A stretch of DNA of 9,319 nt from positions 1 through 9,319 of the forward strand of contig DATIWM010000146.1 of NCBI GenBank assembly GCA_035519355.1, in the 5' to 3' direction. The stretch comes from DAOMFB01 sp035519355 (GTDB lineage: Bacteria > Acidobacteriota > Thermoanaerobaculia > UBA5066). The position numbers and the translations under genes are program-made. How positions within the stretch are numbered: the stretch's first letter is position 1; every line of letters begins with the position of its first letter. Under the pieces are notes generated by a model. It made no database searches, had not been told where the DNA came from, and saw nothing but the letters and a program-made list of their open reading frames with translations. This document shows positions 1-6,301 of this stretch, one piece after another.

Positions 1-1
1 G

Positions 2-2041
2 TCGGCGCCCCGCGGGCGCAGCGCCGCCGAACTGCTCTGCCGCCACTTCCGGACGACGACGCTCGCTCCCTTCGGCCTTCCGGACTCGGGGCCGGCGGTG
101 GAAGCGGCGGCGGCCCTCCTCCATTACGCGCAGATGACGCAGCGTTCCGACTGCGCCCACGTGACGTCGCTCCGGAACGAGCCGGCCGAGGAGGGGCTGG
201 TCGTCGACGCGATCACGGCCGCCCACCTCGAGCTGTTCCGATCCCTCCGGGACGGGGGCGCCGCCGGGACGCTGCTGTCGATTCTCGACCGGACGGGGAC
301 GGCGTTCGGAGCGCGGGCCCTCCGCCGGATTCTCGAGCGGCCGCTCGCGCAGCGGACCGCGATCGAGGCGCGGCTCGACGCGGTCGAGGAGCTTCTCGAG
401 GATCCCGCCCGCCTCGAGCGCCTCGCGAAGACGCTTCGCGAGATCCCCGACCTGCCGCGCCTTCTCTCGCGGCTCGCGGTCGGTTCCGCGGGGCCTCGCG
501 AGGTCGCGGGGCTCGCCGCCGGCCTCGTGAAGGCGGGGGAGATCGGGCCGCTCCTGGCCGGCGCCCGCTCCGAGGCCTTCCGGGAGGGGGGCGAGATGTC
601 GCCCGCAGGGGTCCCGACGTCCCTCGGCGCGCGCGTGGCGGGCCGTCTCGCCCCGGAACCGCCGGCGACGGCCCGCGAAGGCGGGATCTTCCGGGACGGG
701 GTCGACGCCGGAGTGGACGAGCTTCGGTCCCTCCGCCGCGACGCCTCGGCGCTTCTCTCGGCCCTCGAGGCGAAAGAGCGCGCCGAACGCGGCGTGCCGA
801 CGCTCCGGGTGAAGTTCAACCAGGTCTTCGGACACGTCTTCGAGATTCCCGGCTCGGCGCGGGCGAAGATCCCGGCGGACGCCCTGAAGCGACAGACCCT
901 CTCCACGGTCGAGCGGTACGCCAGCCCCGAGCTGGTCGAGCTCGACGAGAAACTCCGGTCCGCCGATGCCCGGCTCTTCGAGCGCGAGGCCGAGTTGTTC
1001 CGCGAACTCGTCGGGGAGATCGTGATGGAGTCGCCGGTCCTCCTCGAGGCGGCCGCGCGGCTCGGGCGGCTCGACGCCCTCGGTGCGCTGGCCCGGGTCG
1101 CGCGCGCGGGGCGATGGGTCCGCCCGCGGATCGTCGAGGAGCCGGTCCTTCTCGTCGCCGAGGGACGGCATCCCGTGGTCGAGGCGCTCCGGCCGCGCGA
1201 GCCTTTCGTCCCGAACGACGCGGCGCTCGGGAGCGAGGGCGAGCGGATCGTCATCCTGACCGGTCCGAACATGGGGGGCAAGTCGACGTACCTCCGCCAG
1301 AACGCGCTGATCGTCCTCCTCGCGCACGCCGGGTCGTTCGTGCCCGCCGCCGAGGCGACGGTCGGGCTGACCGACCGGATCTTCACGCGCGTCGGCGCCT
1401 CCGACTCCCTGGCCCGCGGCGAGTCGACCTTCCTCGTCGAGATGGCGGAGACGGCGCACATCCTCCGGCACGCCACGTCACGGAGCCTCGTCATCCTCGA
1501 CGAGATCGGACGCGGCACGGCCACGTTCGACGGCCTCTCCCTCGCGTGGGCCATCGCCGAACGGCTGCACGACGGCGAGAACGGCGACGGCCGGGGAAGC
1601 GTGGCGAGGGTCCTTTTCGCCACGCACTATCACGAACTGACCGAACTGGCGCTCGTGAAGCGCGACGTGAAGAACCGGACGATGACGGCGCGGGAGTGGG
1701 AGGGCGAGGTCGTCTTCCTCCGGAAGGTGGCCGACGGGACGGCGGACCGGTCCTACGGCGTCCAGGTGGCGCGCCTCGCCGGAATTCCCGAACCGGTCCT
1801 CGCGCGGGCGCGGGAGATCCTGCACAACCTGGAGAAGCACCAGCTCGACGTCGGCGGGAGGCCGCGCCTGGCCGAGCACGCGGGCGAGCCGGCGCCCCAG
1901 GAGACCCAGCTCGACCTCTTCCGGGGACAGGGGGAACTGGTCCTCGACGCGGTGGCGAAGCTCGATATCGACCGGATGACGCCCCTCGCCGCCCTCCAGC
2001 TCCTCGCCACGTTCCAGCACCGGCTCCGGGGTGACGAATGA
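2..2041 (+). CDS. mutS: DNA mismatch repair ATPase MutS (5' end cut by window)
   Basis: Recognises replication mismatches and, with ATP, recruits MutL. The reading frame is open from base 2, so 679 residues are visible of a family length near 850-880. The missing part is the N-terminal mismatch-binding domain and part of the connector; the GTG at 98 is internal, not the start. Visible order: end of connector (residues about 1-60), core/lever/clamp region from about 66, with the conserved stretch VKFNQVFGHVFEI, then the ABC-type ATPase. Walker A GPNMGGKST is at bases 1262-1288 and Walker B LVILDE at 1487-1504, followed by GRGTATFDGLS (Ala where Ser is commoner), then FATHYHEL. Near the C terminus QLDLF (1907-1921) matches the beta-clamp-binding consensus, followed by the TPLAALQLL helix typical of the MutS C-terminal domain. 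MutS1 rather than MutS2: there is no Smr domain and the C terminus is of MutS1 type. Confidence 0.97.
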   Translation, partial: SAPRGRSAAELLCRHFRTTTLAPFGLPDSGPAVEAAAALLHYAQMTQRSDCAHVTSLRNEPAEEGLVVDAITAAHLELFRSLRDGGAAGTLLSILDRTGTAFGARALRRILERPLAQRTAIEARLDAVEELLEDPARLERLAKTLREIPDLPRLLSRLAVGSAGPREVAGLAAGLVKAGEIGPLLAGARSEAFREGGEMSPAGVPTSLGARVAGRLAPEPPATAREGGIFRDGVDAGVDELRSLRRDASALLSALEAKERAERGVPTLRVKFNQVFGHVFEIPGSARAKIPADALKRQTLSTVERYASPELVELDEKLRSADARLFEREAELFRELVGEIVMESPVLLEAAARLGRLDALGALARVARAGRWVRPRIVEEPVLLVAEGRHPVVEALRPREPFVPNDAALGSEGERIVILTGPNMGGKSTYLRQNALIVLLAHAGSFVPAAEATVGLTDRIFTRVGASDSLARGESTFLVEMAETAHILRHATSRSLVILDEIGRGTATFDGLSLAWAIAERLHDGENGDGRGSVARVLFATHYHELTELALVKRDVKNRTMTAREWEGEVVFLRKVADGTADRSYGVQVARLAGIPEPVLARAREILHNLEKHQLDVGGRPRLAEHAGEPAPQETQLDLFRGQGELVLDAVAKLDIDRMTPLAALQLLATFQHRLRGDE

Positions 2042-2056
2042 CACGAGCCGGTCAGC

Positions 2057-2076
2057 GCCCCGTCGAGGGCCGGGGC
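2057..2076 (+). other. Small GC-rich hairpin in the mutS-nagZ spacer
   Basis: GCCCCG (2057-2062) pairs with CGGGGC (2071-2076) around an 8-nt loop, 15 bases after the mutS stop. No run of T follows, so an intrinsic terminator is unlikely; it could attenuate or stabilise the mutS transcript. In DNA this rich in GC such a 6-bp stem could be chance. The remaining spacer (to 2118) is purine-rich and supplies the ribosome-binding region of the next gene. Confidence 0.3.
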
Positions 2077-2118
2077 CTGCGAAGAGAGATTTCCTAGAGG
2101 GGGAAGAGGAAGAGGTTC

Positions 2119-3183
2119 GTGGCTGGCAACGCGTCGCAGCGGTTCGTGTTTGGCCTCGAAGGACCCGAGCTGGCGCCCCGTGAGCGCTCGACCTTCGCTG
2201 CGAATCCGCCCCTCGGCTTTCTTCTCTTTCGAAGAAATCTCCAGTCGGCGCCGCAGACGGCGGCCCTGATCGCCGAGCTGCGCGGACTCTGTTCGCCGTC
2301 ACCGCTCCTCTTCGTCGACCAGGAAGGCGGGAGCGTGGACCGGATCGGTCCGCTCGCCGGCCTGAACTTTCCCTCGGCCGCGCTCCTGGCCGCGAAGGGG
2401 GCCGACCGGGTCCACGAAGGCGCCTTCCTGATGGGGCGGGCGGCGCGCCTGCTCGGCTTCGACGTCGACTTCGCGCCGGTCCTCGATCTGGCCCAGCCGG
2501 GAACCGGAGCAGTCGTTCTGGAGGGGCGCTGCTTCGGCTTCTACCCGGAGGACGTCACGCTGGCGGGAACGGTCTTCCTGCACGGCCTCGCGCGCGCCGG
2601 CGTCGCCTCCTGCGTGAAGCACTTCCCGGGCCTTGGTCGCGGGGCCGTCGACTCGCACCTCTCCCTGCCGGTGATCGACGCGCACGACGTCGACCTCATG
2701 GTGACCGACGTCCACCCGTTCGCGAAGCTGGCGCGGGGCGCCGACGGCGTCATGGTCGGCCACGCCGCCTATCCCGGCTTCACGGGTGACCCGGTGCCCG
2801 CCTCGCTCTCCCCGTTCGTGTACGACCTGCTCCGCGAGCGGCTCGGGTTCGGCGGCGTCATCTACACCGACGACCTGACCATGGGGGCGCTCGGCGGGTC
2901 GCTGTCGGAGCGTGCGGCCGCGGCGGCCGCGGCCGGGGCCGACGTACTCGTGGCGGCGAGAGGGATCGACGAGTACGCGCAATGTGTCGCGCGCGTCGAG
3001 GAGGCGGCCTCTCTTCCGGCGGCCGTCGCGCGCCGCCTGGGCGAGCTTCGCGCCCGCTGCCGGTCTGCGCCGCGCCCGGCCTTCACGCCGGAGGCGTGGG
3101 CCTCCGTGGCCGTCGAGGCGACAGCATTCCTGGAGCTTCTCGAGAAGCCGAGGGAGACGAAGACCAAAAGGGAATTCTCTTAG
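2119..3183 (+). CDS. nagZ: Beta-N-acetylhexosaminidase, GH3 family (NagZ-like)
   Basis: Family role: cytoplasmic removal of terminal N-acetylglucosamine from muropeptides during peptidoglycan recycling. The protein has 354 residues (E. coli NagZ 341) and no signal peptide. Motifs in order: DQEGG (67-71) with Arg75 where NagZ has its sugar-binding Arg; EGRCFG (135-140); KHFPG (167-171); the Asp-His acid/base dyad DSH (178-180); and IYTDDLTMGA (248-257), whose first Asp (251) aligns with the nucleophile. Two departures from the common form: DQEGGR reads DQEGGS, and KHFPGHG reads KHFPGLG. The GTG start is forced by an in-frame TAG at 2095; purine-rich AGGGGGAAGAGGAAGAGG lies just upstream. A run of seven Ala (266-272) falls in a helix. 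Probably cotranscribed with mutS. GH3 enzymes can act on other beta-glycosides, so the substrate is inferred. Confidence 0.9.
   Translation: MAGNASQRFVFGLEGPELAPRERSTFAANPPLGFLLFRRNLQSAPQTAALIAELRGLCSPSPLLFVDQEGGSVDRIGPLAGLNFPSAALLAAKGADRVHEGAFLMGRAARLLGFDVDFAPVLDLAQPGTGAVVLEGRCFGFYPEDVTLAGTVFLHGLARAGVASCVKHFPGLGRGAVDSHLSLPVIDAHDVDLMVTDVHPFAKLARGADGVMVGHAAYPGFTGDPVPASLSPFVYDLLRERLGFGGVIYTDDLTMGALGGSLSERAAAAAAAGADVLVAARGIDEYAQCVARVEEAASLPAAVARRLGELRARCRSAPRPAFTPEAWASVAVEATAFLELLEKPRETKTKREFS
2914..2934 (+). repeat. 9-bp tandem duplication encoding a poly-Ala run
   Basis: GCGGCCGCG occurs twice back to back (2914-2922 and 2923-2931), followed by GCC. It encodes an Ala run inside the nagZ-like gene and creates two NotI recognition sites 9 bp apart. 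It looks like replication slippage that stayed in frame. Confidence 0.7.
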
Positions 3184-3211
3184 AGGGAAGAGATTTCTCG
3201 AGCGCTCGGGA
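3135..3211. repeat. Cluster of dyad-symmetric elements at the nagZ 3' end
   Basis: Three inverted repeats lie within 77 bp. GCTTCTCGAGAAGC (3135-3148) is a perfect 14-bp palindrome inside the last codons of nagZ. GGGAATTCTCTT (3170-3181) pairs with AAGAGATTTCTC (3188-3199) around loop AGAGGG, with one mismatch and one wobble, and this stem spans the nagZ TAG stop. CGAGCGCTCG (3199-3208) is a perfect 10-bp palindrome. The second is the best transcription-end candidate for nagZ, but no T-run follows. The middle stem is unusually AT-rich for this sequence. Confidence 0.5.
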
Positions 3212-3257
3212 TGAGGGGGGCGCGGGGGGTGCGAACCCGGCGGTACGGCGATTGTAA

Positions 3258-3274
3258 GGGGCGTCGCACTCCCC
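3258..3274 (-). terminator. Weak terminator-like hairpin after ssb
   Basis: On the minus strand, 8 nt after the ssb stop, GGGG and CCCC enclose a short imperfect inner stem (GT/AC around GCG), followed by TTACAAT. The stem is short and the downstream tract has only a few T, so factor-independent termination is possible but weak. The rest of the 99-bp convergent spacer shows no gene. Confidence 0.3.
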
Positions 3275-3282
3275 GAGGATTC

Positions 3283-3705
3283 TCAGAAGGGGACGTCGTC
3301 CTCGGTTTCCGCGCCGCCGCCGGCCGGCTCGGATACGGCGGGCCCGGAGCCGGAGGACCCCTCGGGCCGGGCGCCGAGCATCTTCATGTCGCGCGCCTTG
3401 ATCTCCGTGGCGTATCGCTTCTGGCCGGTCTCCTTGTCGTCCCACGAGCGGGTCTGGAGCGACCCCTCGATGTAGACCAGGCGCCCCTTGGCGAGGTACC
3501 GCTCGCAGATCCCGGCGAGCTTGTCGTAGGCGATGACCGTGTGCCACTCGGTCCGCTCCTGCTTCTGGCCGCTGGCGCGGTCGTTCCACGTCTCCGTCGT
3601 GGCGACGCGCAGGCGGGCGATTGCGACGCCCGCGGTTGTCTGACGCATCTCGGGGTCGGCGCCGAGGTGGCCGATGAGGATGACCTTGTTGACGGAACCC
3701 GCCAT
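3283..3705 (-). CDS. ssb: Single-stranded DNA-binding protein SSB
   Basis: Coats single-stranded DNA in replication, recombination and repair and recruits partner proteins through its C-terminal tip. The protein has 140 residues. An OB fold spans about residues 1-112 with family signatures VNKVILIGHLGADPE (5-19), TEWHTVIAYDKLAGIC (52-67) and GRLVYIEGSLQTRSW (74-88). A short Gly/Ser/Pro-rich linker (about 113-134) follows, then the acidic tip EDDVPF, a variant of the usual DDDIPF. The ATG start has GGAGG (minus strand, 3711-3715) at good spacing, and its position matches the family N terminus. It is a single-gene unit: divergent from murJ, convergent with nagZ. A TATGCT -10-like hexamer lies 27 nt upstream. 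No rpsF/rpsR neighbours, which often flank ssb in other bacteria. Confidence 0.97.
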   Translation of the reverse strand: MAGSVNKVILIGHLGADPEMRQTTAGVAIARLRVATTETWNDRASGQKQERTEWHTVIAYDKLAGICERYLAKGRLVYIEGSLQTRSWDDKETGQKRYATEIKARDMKMLGARPEGSSGSGPAVSEPAGGGAETEDDVPF

Positions 3706-3710
3706 GGAAA

Positions 3711-3738
3711 CCTCCGATCCGTGGGTCGGCGGAGCATA
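3711..3738 (-). promoter_or_regulatory. ssb ribosome-binding site and possible -10
   Basis: On the minus strand GGAGG (3715-3711) stands 5 nt before the ssb ATG. TATGCT (3738-3733) is a 4-of-6 match to the sigma-70 -10 box and would give a leader of roughly 20 nt. No good -35 was found at 16-18 bp; TTGTAA lies too far upstream (22 bp). Confidence 0.4.
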
Positions 3739-3761
3739 ACAAAGGGACCGGACGCGGACCT

Positions 3762-3779
3762 TACAATCGGCACCGATTG
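3762..3779 (+). promoter_or_regulatory. murJ -10-like box inside a perfect palindrome over the start codon
   Basis: TACAAT (3762-3767) is a 5-of-6 match to the -10 consensus and ends 9 nt before the murJ TTG. CAATCGG (3764-3770) and CCGATTG (3773-3779) are a perfect 7-bp inverted repeat with a 2-bp centre, overlapping both the -10 and the TTG. It could be an operator for a dimeric regulator or an RNA stem hiding the start. No clear -35 and no Shine-Dalgarno are seen. Confidence 0.45.
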
Positions 3780-5339
3780 AACGACGCCCGGCAGGTCGTC
3801 CGCGCCACGTGGGGAATCACGGCGTGGACCGCGGTGTCTCGGCTGGCGGGCGTTCTCCGCGACGCCACGATCGCCCGCTTCCTCGGCGCGTCGGCCCTCT
3901 CCGACGCTTTCTACACGGCCTTCCGGATCCCCAATGCTTTCCGCGCGATCGTGGGCGAAGGCGGCCTGCCCGGAGCCTTCGTCCCGATGGCCAAGCGGAT
4001 GGCCCGCGAGCGGCCGGGGGAGGAGGGGGCTTACGCGGGGCGGGTCCTCTCTTTGCTTCTCCTCGTGCTGGTGGCGCTCACCGCCCTCGGAATCGTGGTC
4101 GCTCCGCTTCTCGTGGACCTCTTCGCGAGGGGGTTCCGGGAGACGCCGGGGAAGTTCGACCTGACCGTGACGCTGACCCGGTGGCTCTTCCCGTACATCC
4201 TCCTCGTCTCGGTCGCCGCGCTCCTCGAGGCCTGGCTGAACGCCCACGGGCGATTCCAGCTTTCCGCGGCGACGCCGGTCGCGTTCAACCTCGCCATCGT
4301 GGGGGCGGTCTGGCTTCTCGCGCCGCGGAGCGTTCCTCCGACAACGGCCCTCGTGATCGGCGTCCTCCTCGGGGGGCTCGCGCAGGCTTCCCTGCAGATC
4401 CCCGCGGCCCGGCGCCTCGGATTCCGTCTCGGCGGCTCGCCGCTTCGCGACCCGGCCGTCCGGGAGACGGTCCTTCTGATCGCACCGCGGCTCTACGGCT
4501 ACGGCGTCGGGCAGCTCTCCTTCCTCGTCTCGAGCCGGACGCTCGCGGCGCTCGGAAACGCCTATGTGACCTTCAACTTCTGCGCGTTCCGCGTCGTCGA
4601 CTTCGTCCTCGGCGGGTTCGTCGTCTCCCTGACGCGGGCGGTCCTTCCGTCGCTCTCCGAGCAGGCGCTGGAGGGGGGGCGGGAGAACTACCGGCGGACG
4701 CTCTCCCTGGCGCTCCGCCTCGTCGGCTTCGTGACGATCCCTTCCATGGTCGGCCTCCTCCTGATCGCGCGCCCGGTCGTCGACGTGATCTTCCGGCGGG
4801 GGCGGTTCGAGGCGGCCGACGTGACCCAGACCGCCATCGCCGTCGTCTTTTTCTCGCTCGGGCTCTACGCGGCCGCCGGCGTGAAGATCCTGACGCAGGC
4901 GTTCTACGCCCTTCACGACACGAGGACGCCGGTGGCCGTGGCCACGTTCGACCTCGGGGTCTTCTGGCTCCTCTGCCTCGCGCTCGCGGGCCCGATGAAG
5001 CACGCGGGGGTCGCCCTCGCCACGTCCGCCGGGTTCTGGGTCAACTTCGTTCTCCTCGCCGTCTTTCTCAGGCGGAAGCTCGGCCCGCTCGGCGGGCGCG
5101 ACGTCGTGCGGTCCCTCGCCCGGACCTTCGGCGCGAGTCTCGCCATGGGAGCGGCTGTGCTGGCCGCTGCCGAGCGGCTTTGCCCCTACGACGCGGGGTG
5201 GCGCTTCATCGCCAGGGCCGGATGGGTGGTCGGAACGGCGGCCGGGGGCGGGATTCTCTTCGTTGCGGCCGCGGCGGCCCTCCGCTCGCCCGAGGTGGAC
5301 GAGGTCTTCGGGGCGTTTCGGAGGAGGAAGGCCGCGTGA
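3777..5339 (+). CDS. murJ: Lipid II flippase MurJ (MviN family)
   Basis: Integral membrane MOP-superfamily transporter that moves lipid-linked peptidoglycan precursor across the inner membrane. The protein has 520 residues (E. coli 511), with many hydrophobic segments consistent with the family's 14 helices. The N-terminal signature SRLAGVLRDATIARFLGAS is followed by LSDAFYTAFRIPN and GAFVP. Charged residues matching those important in E. coli MurJ are present: Arg22, Arg28, Asp43, Arg56 and Arg272; the position of E. coli Glu273 is Asp275, a conservative change. The TTG start at 3777 fits the family N terminus and no ATG or GTG precedes it in frame in the ssb-murJ spacer, but there is no Shine-Dalgarno, so the start is less certain than the gene. 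It heads an operon and overlaps the next gene by 4 nt (GTGA). Confidence 0.96.
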   Translation: MNDARQVVRATWGITAWTAVSRLAGVLRDATIARFLGASALSDAFYTAFRIPNAFRAIVGEGGLPGAFVPMAKRMARERPGEEGAYAGRVLSLLLLVLVALTALGIVVAPLLVDLFARGFRETPGKFDLTVTLTRWLFPYILLVSVAALLEAWLNAHGRFQLSAATPVAFNLAIVGAVWLLAPRSVPPTTALVIGVLLGGLAQASLQIPAARRLGFRLGGSPLRDPAVRETVLLIAPRLYGYGVGQLSFLVSSRTLAALGNAYVTFNFCAFRVVDFVLGGFVVSLTRAVLPSLSEQALEGGRENYRRTLSLALRLVGFVTIPSMVGLLLIARPVVDVIFRRGRFEAADVTQTAIAVVFFSLGLYAAAGVKILTQAFYALHDTRTPVAVATFDLGVFWLLCLALAGPMKHAGVALATSAGFWVNFVLLAVFLRRKLGPLGGRDVVRSLARTFGASLAMGAAVLAAAERLCPYDAGWRFIARAGWVVGTAAGGGILFVAAAAALRSPEVDEVFGAFRRRKAA

Positions 5340-5806
5340 TCCTCGTTCTGCAGCGGGTGACACGGGCGGCCGTGCGCGTCGCGGGCGAGACGGTCGGAGA
5401 GATCGGGACCGGACTCCTCGTCCTCGGCTGCGTCGAGCCCGCCGACGATGAGAACGCCGTGGACGAGGCCGCGCGGAAGACGGCCGAGATGCGGATCTTC
5501 GGCGACGCCGAAGGGCGGATGAACCGCGATGTTCGCGAGGCGGGCGGAGCGATCCTGGCCGTGTCGCAGTTCACGCTCGGCGCCGACCTGTCTCGCGGGC
5601 GCCGGCCCGGTTTCGAGGGGGCGGCGAAGCCGGAGGCCGCCGAGCCGCTCTTCGCGCGTTACGTCGCGGCCCTACGCGCTTACGGCGTCCGGGTGGAGAC
5701 AGGGCGTTTTCGCGCGATGATGGAAGTCGAGCTGGTCAACGACGGCCCCGTGACGTTTCATTGGCGCTCGAAGCGGCCGGCCGAGGGGGGAGGACAAGGA
5801 CGATGA
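5336..5806 (+). CDS. dtd: D-aminoacyl-tRNA deacylase (D-Tyr-tRNA deacylase)
   Basis: Hydrolyses D-amino acids (and glycine mischarged on tRNA-Ala) from tRNA in the cytoplasm, keeping D-residues out of proteins. The protein has 156 residues (family about 145-150) with a short basic/Gly-rich C-terminal extension. Signatures: LQRVTRAAVRV (5-15), GEIGTGLLVLGCVE (21-34), SQFTL (77-81, active-site Ser-Gln-Phe-Thr), GRRPGFEGAA (88-97), VETGRFRAMMEVELVNDGPV (120-139) including the Gly-cisPro proofreading motif. The GTG start at 5336 overlaps the murJ stop (GTGA), preceded by GGAGGAAG inside murJ; the frame stays open far upstream, but that part has no Dtd homology and is antiparallel noise over murJ. 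Translationally coupled to murJ and to the next gene. Confidence 0.96.
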   Translation: MILVLQRVTRAAVRVAGETVGEIGTGLLVLGCVEPADDENAVDEAARKTAEMRIFGDAEGRMNRDVREAGGAILAVSQFTLGADLSRGRRPGFEGAAKPEAAEPLFARYVAALRAYGVRVETGRFRAMMEVELVNDGPVTFHWRSKRPAEGGGQGR

Positions 5807-6294
5807 GAGCGAAGGCGAGGGATCGCGAGACCAATCTCCTGCTGCATCTCCTCGACGAGGCCTTCGACCGGAAGGCCTGGCACGGGCCGAATCTCCTCGG
5901 ATCGGTCCGGCGACTCTCGCCCGATGAGGCCGCCCGGCGTCCCGCGTCGGGACGCCACAGCGTGCAGGAGCTGGTGGTTCACTGCGCTTACTGGAAGTAC
6001 GCGGTGCGGCGGAAGCTGACCGGGGAAGGACGGGGCTCGTTCCCGCTGAAGGGCAGCAACTGGTTCGCGCGCGAAGGCCGTGCCGCCCTCGCGGCCTGGC
6101 CCGCCGACCGGAAGCTCCTTCGTGAAGAGCACCGCAAGCTCCGCGCGGCGGTCGAAACCTTCCCGGCGTCGAGGCTTTCGGCCCGTGCCCCCGGCGTCTC
6201 GAACTCCTTCCGCCGTCTCATCGCGGGCGCCGCCGCGCACGACGTCTACCACGCGGGGCAGATCCGGCTGATCCTCAGGCTCGCCGTCGGCTGA
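5803..6294 (+). CDS. DinB-fold putative metal-dependent protein
   Basis: The DinB/YfiT-like superfamily comprises four-helix bundles with a three-His metal site; members include thiol transferases, but most have no assigned reaction. The protein has 163 residues. The putative triad is His60 in ELVVHCAYWK and His146 and His150 in HDVYHAGQIRL, the last being the strongest family signature. The ATG at 5803 overlaps the dtd stop (ATGA) and has GGGGGAGG upstream, so the upstream in-frame TTG at 5761 is unlikely. Third gene of the murJ-dtd operon; expression is probably coupled to both. No signal peptide or membrane segment. Function beyond the fold cannot be read from sequence. Confidence 0.85.
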   Translation: MRAKARDRETNLLLHLLDEAFDRKAWHGPNLLGSVRRLSPDEAARRPASGRHSVQELVVHCAYWKYAVRRKLTGEGRGSFPLKGSNWFAREGRAALAAWPADRKLLREEHRKLRAAVETFPASRLSARAPGVSNSFRRLIAGAAAHDVYHAGQIRLILRLAVG

Positions 6295-6301
6295 CCGAAG
6301 C

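Larger units (their letters stand above)
3249..3769. repeat. 11-bp inverted repeat bracketing ssb
   Basis: CGATTGTAAGG (3249-3259) and its exact reverse complement CCTTACAATCG (3759-3769) lie in the spacers on either side of ssb. Similarity continues with a short gap: CCTTACAATCGCCGTACCG on the minus strand (3259-3241) against CCTTACAATCGGCACCG on the plus strand (3759-3775). No target-site duplication or transposase is present. Confidence 0.5.

Noticed and set aside
98..100. GTG at 98 as the mutS start
   Set aside because: The frame is open and homologous to the MutS connector upstream of it to the window edge; starting here would place the start inside a conserved helix.
124..1623. Long minus-strand open frame (499 codons) opposite mutS
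   Set aside because: Arg/Ser/Ala-rich translation with no domain; typical antisense opening in very GC-rich coding DNA, while the plus strand encodes an intact MutS.
3205..3280. tRNA-like T-arm on the minus strand (CCGGGTTCGCACCC)
   Set aside because: The invariant A at position 58 of the T loop is C, the arm pairs over only three bases, and no acceptor stem or cloverleaf can be built around it.
3809..5335. Long plus-strand frame extending upstream of dtd through murJ
   Set aside because: Only the part from 5336 matches the D-aminoacyl-tRNA deacylase; the upstream part is Arg/Pro-rich frameshift reading of murJ.
3384..5363. Minus-strand open frame of 659 codons opposite murJ and ssb
   Set aside because: Low-complexity charged translation (Glu/Arg/Asp/Gly/Pro) without a recognisable domain; a shadow of murJ codons with strong GC3.
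5761..5802. Upstream TTG start for the DinB-like gene
   Set aside because: The ATG at 5803 has a good Shine-Dalgarno and the classic ATGA overlap with dtd; the extra 14 residues add no family similarity.
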